A stretch of 64,000 bases of DNA from Eublepharis macularius (GCF_028583425.1 NC_072807.1:30757001-30821000); one strand, 5' to 3'. Positions 10,120-20,828 are shown, counted from the first letter of the stretch. The notes: a model not told the origin generated them from the letters alone. Numbers and translations: made by a program.

Positions 10120-10225
10120 TAAGGTGTCTGAAAAAGTGAGCCATGAATCACGAAAGCTCATTCCCTACCACAAATTTTGTTAGTCTTATAGGTACTAATA
10201 GACTTCTGTTCTTTTCTACTGAAGT
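10120..10225 (+). repeat. Dispersed repeat, single-arm copy with hammerhead-like module
   Basis: It reads TCTGAAAAAGTGAGCC, then AATCACGAAAGCTCATTCCC, then TTAGTCTTATAGGTACTAAT, the order of the 'tctgaagaa... gaaagctta... ttaaaggtgctactggact' family. GTGA (10136-10139) pairs with TCAC (10148-10151) just before GAAA (10152-10155). The core has CTGAAAA where CTGANGA is expected. Confidence 0.55.
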
Positions 10226-10504
10226 CAAGGGTGTGTGATGGATCCCTGTAACATCTACTACCAACATGGGAAAGGTGTGAGAAAAGGCTCCCAAAACTAT
10301 GCTTTGCCCAGTACTCTGGGCTCTCTCTCTGTAATAGGAAGCCATAAACCTGCCAAGAAGTGGGCCCTACCCAGGGTACATGTATGTATGTGTATATATA
10401 GTTTAGAATAATGATAAAGGTTAATAACCATGCATGCTGATTCACTAGATAGCCAAAAAGGCACATTAGGCTGCCTTTTGGTAGTCCCGTTCATAAGTGA
10501 CGGT

Positions 10505-10735
10505 GAACAATGTTGTATAATGGTTAGAGTGTCAGACTAGGATCTGGGACACTCCAGTTCGAATCCCTGCTCTGCTGTGGAAGCTCACTGGATGACCTTG
10601 GGCCAGTTACACTCTCAGTCTAACCTACCTCACAGGGTTGTGGTGAGGATAAAATGGAGGAAAGAAGTAAGCTGCTTGGGTTCCCCATTAGGGAGAAAGA
10701 AATGGGTACAAAACGAACAAACAAACACACCACAA
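10505..10735 (+). repeat. tRNA-derived SINE (squamate type)
   Basis: The head TAATGGTTAGAGTGTCAGAC is A-box like, and GTTCGAATCC is a B box. The body is the family body GATGACCTTGGGCCAGTTAC and CCTACCTCACAGGGTTG, followed by GAGGATAAAATGGAGGA and an ACAAACAAAC-type tail. It is not a functional tRNA gene: the cloverleaf 3' half is replaced. Confidence 0.8.
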
Positions 10736-10984
10736 TCAGTGCACACTTGATTTTTAAATATGTATGTTGAGTACTTTCTATGTTACATGCAACACATCAT
10801 GTACAACCGAACATGTGATATAAACACCATGTTTATCCTAGTAACATTTCCCCGGTTTCAATGGCAAAGTGAATGCACACTGGAGCGTTCTTACAAATGG
10901 ATGTACGCAGGGAACATGCAGGATGTACAAGTGTCCAATGTAGCATGCGAATAGGGCTACTGAGTCAGACAGTTGATAAATCAA

Positions 10985-11141
10985 GATCAGTATTGTCTAC
11001 TCTCGCTCGAGAAAAGAGCTGCTTTAGAGAGTGGACTCTATGGCATTACACCCAGCTAACATCCCTTCCTAAATCCCACCCTCCCCAAGCTCTACCTACC
11101 AAATCCCGAGGAGTTTCCCAACCTGGAGTTAGCAACCCTAT
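10985..11141 (+). mobile_element. hAT-type MITE fragment, GGGTTGCCA family
   Basis: The right half of the family is clear: GTGGACTCTATGGCATTACA, then CCCACCCTCCCCAAGCTC, then GTTTCCCAACCTGGAG and a GTTAGCAACCCTA end. The left terminus is not recognisable. Confidence 0.6.
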
Positions 11142-11149
11142 CTAACAGG

Positions 11150-11290
11150 CGGTGTTTCAAGGAGAGTTTTCTCCAGGGTCTCAGGCAGAAGTCTTTCCCC
11201 TCTCTGATCCTATTAACTGGAGATGACGGGGATAGAACCTGGGACCTTCTGTATGCCAATCAGATCCTCTACCCCTGAGCCATGGCCAAC
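11150..11290 (-). repeat. tRNA-derived SINE (second squamate family), minus orientation
   Basis: On the minus strand it begins GGCCATGGCTCAGGGGTAGA and has a B box in AGGTTCTATCCCCG, followed by ATCTCCAGTTAATAGG. The same family occurs at 23665-23870, 24957-25095 and 34232-34405. Confidence 0.75.
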
Positions 11291-11461
11291 TTCCTATTTA
11301 ACTTCCTAAGCCACAGTCCTGAAGCTCAAAGGTCATATGGCCGCACTCTTGTTTGGCCGCTAACTTTAGGCAATAGGAACCAATACCTCCTGAGAGCAGC
11401 AAGGAGCATTCCAAGCTGGGTTCAGAGCCCGTGTTTATATATGGGCTAAAATGAAACAGAA

Positions 11462-11530
11462 GTCCAGTGGCACCTTCAAGACTTAACATTTTTTCCAGTA
11501 TGAACTTTCGTGGCAGGCAGCTAAATGCAG
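11462..11530 (-). repeat. Fragment of the 'ttaaaggtgctactggact' repeat
   Basis: GTCCAGTGGCACCTTCAAGA followed by CTTAACATTTTTTCCAG and GAACTTTCGTGG is a degenerate minus-strand arm of the family seen whole at 19633-19848 and 39878-40090. Confidence 0.45.
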
Positions 11531-11923
11531 CAGAAATTATACGTGAGCCGGAGAAGCTGACTTTTGCTCCAACCAAGAAGCAGGCCTAACTTGGAAGTAT
11601 TTATAGCTTAGGCAGGTCAAGAGGTGCTGATGGGTGCCTGTGAGTGAAAGCATGCTGGAACTTAAGGAAGGCAACATTGTTTGATCCCCTTGCTGGTCTG
11701 TAACCTGAAATGGCTCGACCAAAGATATGAGAGCAGGACAAACGTTTCCTCATTCCAGTCTGGCTGATATTAGCATCCAAAGAATAACTTTTATTTATTT
11801 ATTGCTATCGTCACTTCAAAATTCTGTTTGTTAACATTAGCAAGTGAAGCCTTTTAATTTTCTATTTTTCAATAACAGTCAATAATAATAGTACAAAAAC
11901 CTGGGCCAAACTATATTCACATT

Positions 11924-12056
11924 GTATTGTCGAAGGCTTTCATCTCTGTCTTTTGGTGCTACACCTCTGAAGATGCCAGCCACAGCTGCTGGCGAAACAT
12001 CAGGAACTACAATGCCAAGACCACGGCAATACAGCCCGGAAAACCCACAACAACCA
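11924..12056 (+). mobile_element. Penelope-like element terminal fragment, copy 2, with 12-bp target duplication
   Basis: It begins GTATTGTCGAAGGCTTTCA, an inverted version of the family's usual 3' end, then runs through CTGTCTTTTGGTGCTACACC to CCCGGAAAACCCACAACA. It is bounded by a perfect 12-bp direct repeat, TATATTCACATT, at 11912-11923 and 12057-12068. A duplication of this length, a short inverted piece at the 5' end and the lack of a poly(A) tail fit Penelope-like retroelements. The family name is from memory. Confidence 0.6.
11964..12004 (+). ncRNA. Minimal hammerhead ribozyme motif (copy 2)
   Basis: It has the same layout as the copy at 4239: CCT (11964-11966), CTGAAGA (11967-11973), stem II GCCAGC (11975-11980) with GCTGGC (11988-11993), GAAA (11994-11997), CATC (11998-12001) and AGG (12002-12004). 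The cleavage triplet reads ATC here and GTC in copy 1. Both fit the general NUH rule. Confidence 0.55.
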
Positions 12057-12068
12057 TATATTCACATT

Positions 12069-14001
12069 ATCTTGAGTTAACTTCCAAATCTTGTTAGAGA
12101 TGCTTTCTGACCAATCCTAAATAGGTCTACTCAGGATCGTTGCATGGCACTATTTGTGTCCCTTAGGAAAATGGGATCAAAAGGGTTTAAGTAACATTTA
12201 CATCCACGAAAAATACATTACATCCTCTACTGTTTTTGTCGTCTTGTACAAAACTCGTTGCTCAATATGGAGATATTTCCACTCAACACAGAAATTCCAA
12301 TTCTCACTTAAACCCAGTGTTCTCTACTTTCTCTCATCTCATCAAGCAGTCTCCATAATTTCACAAAATCTACTTTTAAAAAAAGAAAAGAAATACCTCC
12401 ACTGCACTTCTAATTCCAGCTGTCATTCCAACTCAATCAAACTGAATCAACTCGTGATCACTTGAGCCAAGATTATGCCCAGTTGTAACTATTTTCTCTC
12501 TCATATTTCAAAATCGGTTGCCAGAAACCACACCTAAAATAGCATCTTCTCTTGTGGGTCAGCTGGCAGTTTGATGATGAAACGGATCGAAACCATTTGG
12601 ACCGGCAACTCGCTTTCCTTTTAAGATCATCCAAACGTACACCACACGGCTAACTACGGTTAGTTAGGGTACATCAAACAAAATCTGAAACTGTGGCTTG
12701 AAGTGGGTTTATTAAACACAGTTTTAGCTTGTGTGATGTATAAATGCGGCGTCCTTGGCTTGTCCTCTGGTGAGTCCGGCGTATAAGTCCCATCTACAGA
12801 GGTGTCAGGGTCAGATCTAAGACTATGGAAACCAGTATTTGTCATGTGAGCCAAATCCCAGGTTTCGTGTTGTCTGAATGGATGACATAATGTAGTGACA
12901 ATGCGCTCTGCCAACAGTCACAGCTCTTTCTTCAGCCTGTAAACACAGATAAAAAGCTGGCAATCTGGGGCCTAATAGCTTGTGCATCCTGATTTGAAGT
13001 AAACACTGTTCTGGTTTGGTGACACGGCTCCCCCACCCGCAGGATTTCATGGACTAGCAATATTTTGCTGACGTTCTCTTTGACCAACATCTCCTCCCAC
13101 CTTGCCCAAGCCTCCCTTCCTGGAAGGCTAATAAAACCAGGAAAAAGGGGGTTATCTCCGCTCCGTCGAAGAATTGCAGATCGGCTTTTATGGGCATTTT
13201 CTAGCCCTCCCAGATAGTAAAGACATTTGGTTTACGTTCTGTCCCATGGCCTAGAAAAAGGCTATTTCCAATGCCTGTATTCCAGACTGATATCCAACTT
13301 TCCATCCATGCTGGGAATGGACATTTGAGGATGCTTCGGAGGAAACTTTTTTGTAGCGTTTTGTTGAGCAGACAGAAACAACGGCAGCAGCGGCGGTTCC
13401 CTCCCACTCTCTCTCTCCCCCCATGTCATGTTTTGAGCTTTTGCAGATGCCGCTGCCTTCTCTCAGCCTCCGTTGAGATTAGCAGTGACATTTTGCAGCT
13501 TGGTCACCTCGGCTGTGAAGAAGCTCCCTTCATCTCTCTGGAGCAGCACAGAGGAAGCGAAGGACAGGAAGAGCCCTCACCCACAAGTTTCAAAGGGGGA
13601 AAGAGCGCAAGCCGTTTTAGAATTTTCCCATCAGGAAATACTGCTTTTCTCACAGAAAATGTTGCATATGTAGGTTGCTGTCTCTTTCCATAACCCTAAA
13701 GACAATACTGAGCTAGATGCAGCAGTGAACTGACAGCACAAGGCAAATTCATATATTCATGCAAGCCACGTGTTCACACATAAAAAGGTACATGGATTTC
13801 ACCTGGTTACTGTTACCCACTCCCCAAAGGTCAGAAGGATTGCATGGTGCAGGCTTTGCCATGAACAAATGCCCGAGTTATGATTGTGTACATTTGTATA
13901 ATGGTGGGACACATTTTTTAGACCTTGTAATAGAAAGATCTCACCATTACATTTTCGGTGCTCATTTAAGATTCCGCCCCCCTCCGTTCAACCAGTTTTA
14001 A
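12069..14001. other. Intergenic, nothing recognised
   Basis: This is about 1.9 kb of AT-balanced, apparently unique sequence. A plus-strand frame at 13271-13693 (140 codons) has no domain I recognise, and no splice partner is evident. Confidence 0.35.
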
Positions 14002-14205
14002 TAATTAGTTAATTCGCAACTGACTTATGATGACCCTTTATGTGGTTTTCAAGGCAAGAGATGAGCAGAGGTGGTTTGTTATTGCCTTCCTCTGCAAAGC
14101 AACTCCAGTCTTCCTTGGTGGTCTCCCATCCAAGTACTAACAAAAGCTGACCCTGCTTAGCTTTCAAGCTCTGGCAATGTTGGGCTAGCCTGGGCTATTA
14201 AGCCA
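14002..14205 (-). repeat. 5S-rRNA-derived SINE, minus orientation
   Basis: The minus strand reads GAAAGCTAAGCAGGGTCAGC, then GTTAGTACTTGGATGGGAGA and CCACCAAGGAA, matching the 5S rRNA internal control region (AAGCTAAGCAGGGTCGG, TTAGTACTTGGATGGGAGACC). It continues into a non-5S body: GGCAATAACAAACCACCTCT, CTTGCCTTGAAAACC and GGGTCATCATAAGTC. The 5S head with a foreign body makes it a SINE and not a 5S gene. Confidence 0.82.
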
Positions 14206-14420
14206 CTTTTTTTAAACAGCACTCCTGAACATGTTGGCCTTTTAAGTGCTTTTATATTGCTGCCATGATAATATTTTTATTGCTCTTTTAAATAGTTTAA
14301 TTGCTGCTGTAGTTTTTATTCTGTTTTATGGCTGTTATCTTAACAATTTATTTTTACCCGTTAATGCTGGAATATTAAGCCACCTTGAGAGCCGTTTAGC
14401 AGACAGGGCATGTTAAAAAA
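14206..14420 (+). repeat. CR1/L2-type LINE 3' tail
   Basis: AT-rich sequence rich in TTTTAATTGCTG-like steps ends in TTAAGCCACCTTGAGAGCCG. That is the 'taagccgccttgag' landmark seen near the 3' end of CR1/L2-clade LINEs in reptiles. There is no coding part. Confidence 0.5.
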
Positions 14421-14554
14421 CAATTTCAGTCAAAACAAATAGAATCTTAGTCCCTCTCTTCACTAAAAGTAGAACTTTGCTGCCAGATGTGAATGTCTGA
14501 AGCGTGCAATGATAACTCATGGTGGAATGTGTGGTTTGACTTCACAGGCAAGGG

Positions 14555-14784
14555 TAGGGTTGCCACCCTCCAGGTAGTGGCTGGAGATCTCCCGGAATTA
14601 CAACTAGCCTCCAGGCCACAGAGATCAGTTCACCTGGAGAAAATGGCTACTTTGGGGGGGTGGACTCTATGGAATTATGCCATGCCAAGGTTCTTTCCCT
14701 CCCCAAACCCCCCTTTCTCCAGGTTTCTCCAGGTTTCACCCCCCAGATCTCCAGGAATTTCCCAACTTGGAGCTGGCAACCCTG
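14555..14784 (+). mobile_element. hAT-type MITE, GGGTTGCCA family, whole copy
   Basis: It runs from TAGGGTTGCCACCCTCC to GGAGCTGGCAACCCTG and is flanked by a perfect 8-bp duplication, GGCAAGGG (14547-14554 and 14785-14792). Eight-base duplications and CAGGG-type ends place the whole family in the hAT superfamily. The interior has TGGAGATCTCCCGGAATTAC, CAGAGATCAGTTCACCTGGA and CTCTATGGAATTATG. It is 230 bp and non-coding. Confidence 0.85.
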
Positions 14785-14939
14785 GGCAAGGGTTGTGTTT
14801 GAGGTAGTAAAGTTCTGTCCACTATATTAAAAATATAACCGTGGAGGATACCACCCTGAAGAGAGGATGCCTATGGGCACAGTCGTAAAGAAATAATTCT
14901 TAGCACCGCTTGTGAAAACAACTTTAGTCTTAATCAAGC

Positions 14940-15175
14940 CTAGAAAGCAACATGTTTTTTTAGATAATGTGCATGGTTTTTTAGATAATTATATTGTTAT
15001 ATTAGATACTTATTATAGCCTGAGTAGAGCATAGTGCCAGTTGTTGGTATTGTTTTAATGGTTGTTTAGATATGTATATGGTTTTAATTGTATAATATAT
15101 GTTGTTAGCCTCCCTGAGCCCATTCAGGGGGAAGGTGGGGTATAAATTTGACTAAATGAATAAATAAATAAATAA
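14940..15175 (+). repeat. CR1/L2-type LINE 3' tail with AAAT repeat end
   Basis: The 3' part reads TTAGCCTCCCTGAGCCC, then GGGGGAAGGTGGGGTATAAA and TTTGACTAAATGAATAAATA, a tail common to L2/CR1-like LINEs in squamates. Only the non-coding tail is present. Confidence 0.65.
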
Positions 15176-15269
15176 TGTCACAAAAACACAAAAAACACAA
15201 AAACCGAAAGAGATCTAGACAGATAGATTAATCTAGGAAAGCCAACATCCAGTTCTGTTCCAAATCACC

Positions 15270-15440
15270 CTGGGGCTCCTTTAGGGAGACAAATTCATGG
15301 TGGATAGTCCTTCAACAACTGTTAGCCATGGGGACTAAATGGAACCTCCATGTTCAGAGGCAGTATATCTCTAGAAACATGTTGCTAAGGGGCAGCAGCA
15401 AGAGGAAGAGTTGTTCTCTCTGCCCCTGACCGAGGGCCTA
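15270..15440 (+). repeat. Old dispersed repeat, unclassified (LINE-like)
   Basis: TTAGGGAGACAAATTCATGG followed by TTAGCCATGGGGACTAAATG, GAACCTCCATGTTCAGAGG and CAGTATATCTCTAGAAAC matches a pattern partly repeated at 20685-20775 (GTTAGATAAATTCCTAGAGG, GAACCTCGTATGCCACTGAA). It is a family with at least two diverged copies here. Confidence 0.4.
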
Positions 15441-17000
15441 CTAGAACATTGGGTTGGCCGCCGTGGGAATGCATCAAAGATGCTAGAGAAGAAGGACCAT
15501 TAGTTGGTTGATCAGTAAGGCTTTTCTTACATTCTCACATTCCCGTTAGCAAAGCCTATCATGCTTTGGAGCTTTGTTTTGTGTACTTGCGTACACTCTT
15601 CTTCTGCCCTGGACTATATCCTACAATATCCTGCTTCAGGCATCTGCAGGTCATCTCCTTTTGCTATTCCTACTGGATGCTGCATTTAATCAAGAGTCCC
15701 GTGCCACTGGGCAAATTAAAGAACAAAAAAGAACAAGCAGAGAAGTGGAAACTTTGGTGATCTGAAATCATGCACTGAGGCTGTCCTTGATGTATTTGAT
15801 GACTTGTGGGAGGCTAATGGTAGGTTTACAGTCGCTGAGATAAATCTCGCAGGTACCCACAGCCCATTTCCCAAGGGAGGGAGAGCCTAGAAATGAGGCT
15901 GTGTGTTTGATGCTGACTGATCCCTCTAAATGGGAAACAGAGATGCTTGGTCATGGTACCGCTGCGCTGAATTCCTTCCTGCCCAGGCAGTCCTGCTATT
16001 AGCAGTTGCCATCAGATAAGGCGGGCTCCTCTTCATCACACAGCATTTTGTGGTGACAGGGCGGAGCGGAGGTTCTCCAGATCTGCCTGCCCGCATTGCT
16101 TCAGGCTTCTTTTGGGCGGCCCAAGCCTGTTTTCCTCACACCATACTGAATCCGTATCTGTTGGGCATAACCAGACACGATATTTTCCATGTGTACAATT
16201 ATGAGTGACCTATAAGTGTTGTGTACTCTCTGGTTAAGGCCCCTTTACCTCTGTGCTGCCCTTCCGAGAAAACAGCTTCCCCATACAACAGTCTCCCGCT
16301 ACACAACACTTGCAGTAAACTTGTAACTGTACACGTGAAAAATGTCATGTTTAATTATTCCTGTTACTCATCTTAAAAGCAGTGCTGGGAGAATGTGTTC
16401 TGGTGCTGCCCAGTAAGCGGTTGTGCTGTCGTTACAAGCAACTATTGGCTAGTGCCTGTGCTCTCACTGATGATGAATGTTCCCTACAAATGCACATGCC
16501 ATTTGCTGGCCTTAACACCAGCACTCAGCATGCAAACCGGGGCTTCAGGTCAAACATTCAGAGTATCAGTAAAACATTACACAGTTCTGGCAAAATGTTT
16601 CCATTGTGACAGTCAGCAAGCTTCATCCTTCCAAAAGGTGATGTGAGTTCTAGAAAAATTTACTTTGATTGCTGCTGGCCATCACGCTCAGAGGGGTCAA
16701 AATTCCACACGGGCCAACTTTCCACTGCAAGGCAAGGCTATTCACACACAAATCCACTATTGACAGCAGAATCAACCAAAGATAATTCATAACGCATTGC
16801 ATCCAGAGAAATTTACCACAATAAACAATTCCAGATGGTGCAAGCAAGCAACTCAAGCGATACGCTACAGAGGGAGGCAAACCCCTACCACCTGCAATCT
16901 CCTCCCCAAAACGCCTCCAAAATGCAGCCACTCTAGCCAGTCGGAGCAAGGAGAACTTTCTTAGGTGGCTTCGACAGCCAGGAAGTTGCAGAAAGTTTCC
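15441..17000. other. Intergenic, nothing recognised
   Basis: This is about 1.5 kb without an identifiable repeat or exon. Short frames (15566-15765, 16382-16646) have no resemblance to known proteins. Confidence 0.3.
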
Positions 17001-17140
17001 TTGGACACTTGTCAGCTTCCCTCAAGTTTTGATGGGAAATGTAGGCGTCCTGGTCTTGCAGCTGTAATGGAGAGCCAAGCTGTAAAACCAGGACGCCTAC
17101 ATTTCCCATCAAAACTTGAGGGAAGCTGACAAGTGTCCAA
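17001..17140. repeat. Perfect 54-bp inverted repeat with 32-bp spacer
   Basis: The arm at 17001-17054 (starts TTGGACACTTGTCAGC, ends GGCGTCCTGGT) is the exact reverse complement of 17087-17140. The spacer carries AGAGCCAAGCT, whose reverse complement AGCTTGGCTCT recurs just outside the right arm near 17162. GGACACTTGG-like words also recur near 17185. It is most likely a MITE or a fold-back remnant. Confidence 0.85.
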
Positions 17141-17322
17141 CCTGTGTAAGGCGCCACTTGTAGCTTGGCTCTGAGCTTTGTCGGACACTTGGCCCTTCTC
17201 TTCTCAGACAGCCTGTGTCTGCATTTGTGCCCAATGTCCAGGGGTGGACCGGCCCTTTAACTTACTGGGAAAGATCCTGGTGGGCTGTGGTCCTGGAAGG
17301 CCACTAACAGTGAGGAGCAAGC

Positions 17323-17970
17323 TAGGGTTGCCAGTGCCCGAAAGGGAAATTCCTGGCGATGTTGGGAGTGGGGCCTAGAGAGGTTGGGGTTTGGGGAGGG
17401 GAGTAGGGTTCCCAGTTGCCTGCTGGTGGAAGGCAATCTCTTGGGGGTTTGCCCTGTTGCCCGCCAATCACTAGTGATCGGTGGGAGGGAGCAAATCTCC
17501 TGGCAATCGGCCACCACCAGCAGGCAACCTGGGCAAGCATGCAGGGGGCGGTCTCCCAGCAAGGTGCAACAACATCACTTCCTCAAGTGACATCATTGCA
17601 GCAACAGCGGGCATGCTCCTGCACTTTGCAAGGGCCAATTTAGGTCCCGAATGGGCTGAATTGGCCCCGCGCAAAGCACGGGTGCATACCCACTGCCGGC
17701 ACAATGACATAACTCCTCAGAAGTGATGTCATTGCATCGGTGCCGGGAGCACACACTTGCAACGAAGATCTTCCTGGAGTGTACTGGGTCCCCCCTCCTA
17801 CTGGGAGGGTATAGGGACCTGGCAACCTTAGAGGGGAGGGCCCTCAACAGGGTATAATACCACAGAGTCCACCCTCCAAAACAGCCATTTTCTTCTGGGG
17901 AACTGTCATCTGGGGATCAGTTGTAATTCCAGGAGATCTCCAACCACCACCAGGAAGCTGGCAACCCTAG
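17323..17970 (-). mobile_element. Cluster of hAT-type GGGTTGCCA elements (three pieces)
   Basis: Three pieces lie end to end. One starts AGGGTTGCCAGTGCCCG near 17323. A longer one runs from TAGGGTTCCCAGTTGCC (about 17405) to GACCTGGCAACCTTA (about 17831), with TGACATCATT and GTGATGTCATT words inside. A third, minus-oriented piece ends ACCAGGAAGCTGGCAACCCTA near 17970, with CCATTTTCTTCTGGGGAACT inside. No coding sequence is present. Confidence 0.6.
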
Positions 17971-19020
17971 AGCAAGAAGAGCCAAGTGCCTCCTGTGGTG
18001 CTGGCAACACTGTAGAGTCTAATACATTCTTCTGGGGATGGTGGGCAAGCTTTTGCCCCGGGCATCAGGCCCCACTGAGTCTTTTTTGCTTCTGTGGGAG
18101 CAAAGCGTGGGGCAGGGAGCGATTTTGTGCAAAGACACATGATGACGTCACTTCTAGTTTGTAGCAGAAAGCGATGTCGCAACACTCTAGGAACTCACAC
18201 ATCTCTATGGTAAAAACCATAGAGATTAGTGAATTCTTAGAGCACCATGCCATCACTTCTGGGTACAAACTATGACATTGCACATCATTGTGTGACATGG
18301 CTCACTATCCCCAAAAGGTTCCCAATTATCAATGAACTTACACCCACTTCCATCATCTCTGCAAACTGAGTGGACTGTTTGCCACGTGGCTCAGCTTGCT
18401 CCAGAGTATCCCAGTCAGAGCCTAACAACTTGAACGCCTCCAGTCTCTCTAGAACCAGGGGTGTACCTAGCTGGTTTCTAAGCACCTTCTCTTGCTCCAG
18501 CCTCAGAGAAGTTCATGATTCCCTTGAAGAGATGCAATCTGATCTGTAACAGACACCACCCGGTATCCTTTTGAACTCTGAAGGCCTCCCCTCGGTCATG
18601 CGGCTAACAAGGGATTAACAAATTGGGGGAGAAGACAGAGAAATTAAGCATCGTTCCGGAAGAGGTGGCTCTAGCAACCAAACTCCAGGAAATGGGAGGA
18701 AAGGAATAAACCATGAGATCAAAGAGGGCCCTGCCACGTGAATGTGCTGCTACTAAAGGCGCTTTGTGGGGGCTGTTGCAGGAACCAGTCTGCGGATGGC
18801 CACAGAGCTTAGATAACTCTGAATAAAAATAACGTCATGAGCGTTTGCATTCAAGAGGCAGGTTATGGAGCAGAGCCACTTTCCCCAGGACATGAGACCA
18901 GCAGTGCCTGGGAGAGAGAGAACACTGGGAAGAAACATGAACCCAGAAGTATTGGAAGTGCTGGCCATTTTTGCCTCATTTCCCACCGCCCTTAAGAAAA
19001 TGCCTGCAGCTCAGACCATA
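17971..19020. other. Intergenic, no gene
   Basis: A short hairpin (CTCTATGGT / ACCATAGAG) lies at about 18200-18230, and a CRE-like TGACGTCA at 18144-18151 in sequence that may belong to the long MITE form beside it. Nothing else is recognised. Confidence 0.35.
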
Positions 19021-19260
19021 TAGCCAGTTTGGTGTAGTGGTTAAGAGCGGCAGGACTCTAATCTGGTTTGATTCCCCACTCCTTCACTTGAAGCCAGCTG
19101 GGTGACCTTGGGTCAGTCACAGCTCTCTCAGAGCTCTCTCAGCCCTACCCACCTCACAGGGTGATTGTTGTGGAGATAATAATAACATACTTTGTAAACC
19201 ACTCTGAGTGGGCGTTAAGTCATCCTGAAGGGTAGTATATAAATCAAATATTATTTATGA
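19021..19260 (+). repeat. tRNA-derived SINE (squamate type)
   Basis: AGCCAGTTTGGTGTAGTGGT leads into TTAAGAGCGGCAGGACTCTA, then GTTTGATTCCCCACTCC (B box) and CCAGCTGGGTGACCTTGG. The 3' part CTCTGAGTGGGCGTTAAG and GGGTAGTATATAAATCAAAT is the usual tail. Confidence 0.85.
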
Positions 19261-19622
19261 TTTTAAAAAATTTTCATAAATAGACTCACAGCACCTGCAA
19301 AACAATAAACCAACAATATAATTCAAAAGTAGCAACGAACCAACAAAACAATTCAAGGAACAATAAGCCGATAAAATAATTCAAAGAAACATCAGCCACC
19401 ATTCTAGAACTAGCAATAGAATACATTAAGTTAAAAGGACATAAAAATCCTACGGCTGGCATAAAAATGAGGCTACAGCCATAGTATTAAGCTATGAGAA
19501 AAGGATAGGGTAGTAAAAAGCAACCAAGAGGGTCTTAAAAGACTTGGGGAGAATTAAAAGAAGTTTAATCTCTTTAGGGAAGGGAGCACAGCTCCTGTGC
19601 CTCTCTGTGTGCAACAGGCAAC
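19261..19622. repeat. A-rich degenerate tandem stretch
   Basis: ACCAACAATATAATTCAAAA, CCAACAAAACAATTCAAGG and GATAAAATAATTCAAAG follow one another at about 35-45 bp steps. This is a degenerate tandem or the internal part of an old LINE 3' region. Confidence 0.35.
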
Positions 19623-19632
19623 AATTCCACAA

Positions 19633-19848
19633 GTCCAGAGGAGTTCGCCGTGTTAGTCTGTAGTTGCTAAATAATAAAGAGTCCAGTAGCACCTTTAAGA
19701 CTAACCACTTTTATTGTAGCATAAGCTTTTGAGAACTGCAGCTCTCTTCATCAGATACATGCATGCATCTGACCAAGAGAGCTGTAGTTCTCGAAAGCTT
19801 GTTACAATAAAGTTGGTTAGTCTTAAAGATGCTACTGGACTCTTTACT
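19633..19848 (-). mobile_element. Palindromic ~215-bp retroelement-like unit, copy 1
   Basis: Two inverted arms of about 80 bp meet near 19760. The outer edges are AGAGTCCAGTAGCACC and GCTACTGGACTCTTTA, and the inner parts AAGCTTTTGAGAACTGC and AGTTCTCGAAAGC. A single-copy tail (minus strand: AGACTAACACGGCGAACTCC) lies on the left, so the unit is minus-oriented. The flanks are AATTCCACAA (19623-19632) and AATTCCATAA (19849-19858), 9 of 10 matching. The minus-strand arm has CTGATGA (reverse complement of 19748-19754). Confidence 0.7.
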
Positions 19849-20436
19849 AATTCCATAATTGACATTTCACCTGCCCAAGAGGTACTGTGGTGTGGCTGGC
19901 TTCACTTGTTCTTCATTTGTCTACAGGTAAAAATATGTGGGGAAATGGGGGGGGGTGTATGCATGCATGTGGCTGGTACACAATCCTGTTCATCCTTTAA
20001 TTTCTGAACACACGTCCTCTTCTCCCTGTGTTTTGGCTAGCCAAGGCCTGGGAATATTTGATTTATAGAGTTGTGCCTCTGGCTGTTTATTCCAAACCAG
20101 TTATTTTAGAAAAGGAGGACGGAGATGGGTCTGGAGAGATTTGCCTTAAATAGTCAACCCCGAGAGACAGAGGGGAGCGCACAGCGGGTCAGGCCTCTAG
20201 GGAGGGAGCTTGTACAGGGAGAGACTCACAGAACCAGCCAGCTCCTTCATAGGGCAGTAAGAGATTCCCCTCCCCCAGCATTAACCCCTTCCTTGCCTGT
20301 CAGGTGGGCTGCTGGCACAGGTGGCTGCATTTCCACCCATCTCAAGAGAGGAAGGAACCTTGCCACTGCTCAATGACAAGAATCATTTAAAAGTGGCCCC
20401 CTCCTTTCCAATGAGGCTGAAAGCTAACCAAAGGAC

Positions 20437-20437
20437 A

Positions 20438-20469
<32 letters not shown>

Positions 20470-20478
20470 CGTGCGCGC
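20437..20478 (+). repeat. (TG)n/(CG) microsatellite
   Basis: A run of alternating TG that turns into GCGCGCGTGTGCGTGCGC. It sits directly before the 5S-like SINE fragment. Confidence 0.9.
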
Positions 20479-20482
20479 ACGC

Positions 20483-20545
20483 CAACCCTGCTTAGTTTCC
20501 AAGATCTGACAAAATTGGGCTACCTGAGCCATCCAGGTCAGCAAC
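20483..20545 (-). repeat. 5S-rRNA-derived SINE fragment
   Basis: Minus strand: TTGGAAACTAAGCAGGGTT, the 5S internal control core, with TGACCTGGATGGCTCAGG outside it. It is a short head fragment of the family at 14002-14205. Confidence 0.6.
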
Positions 20546-20684
20546 CAACGGACCTGCCAGGTAGAAAACGAAGGCAAGGAGAGGCCATCTCATAATTAAA
20601 AAAAGGGAAGATAGCAAGCCACAAGTCGGGCATCACTGCTTGCAGGATAAGGGTTAATTGCATTACCGCTTGTGAGCTTCAATG

Positions 20685-20775
20685 GCTTTAAAGGAGGGTT
20701 AGATAAATTCCTAGAGGATAGGCCTGAAGTTACCCATGAGAGCTGAACGGAACCTCGTATGCCACTGAATACCAA
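20685..20775 (+). repeat. Old dispersed repeat, unclassified (second copy)
   Basis: AATGGCTTTAAAGGAGGGTT, then AGATAAATTCCTAGAGGATA and GAACCTCGTATGCCACTGAA, relates to the family at 15270-15440. Confidence 0.4.
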
Positions 20776-20828
20776 TTGTCAAAGTTTAATATAAGTCACT
20801 GCGAATGGACTGCAGCTTCACCGCCTCC

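Noticed and set aside
10510-10575. Possible tRNA gene (A and B boxes)
   Set aside because: The 3' half does not fold as tRNA and the SINE body follows; the same applies at 19021, 23665, 34003, 41830 and 45107.
14110-14190. Possible 5S rRNA gene
   Set aside because: Only the internal control part matches; the flanks are a SINE body and the 5S ends are missing.
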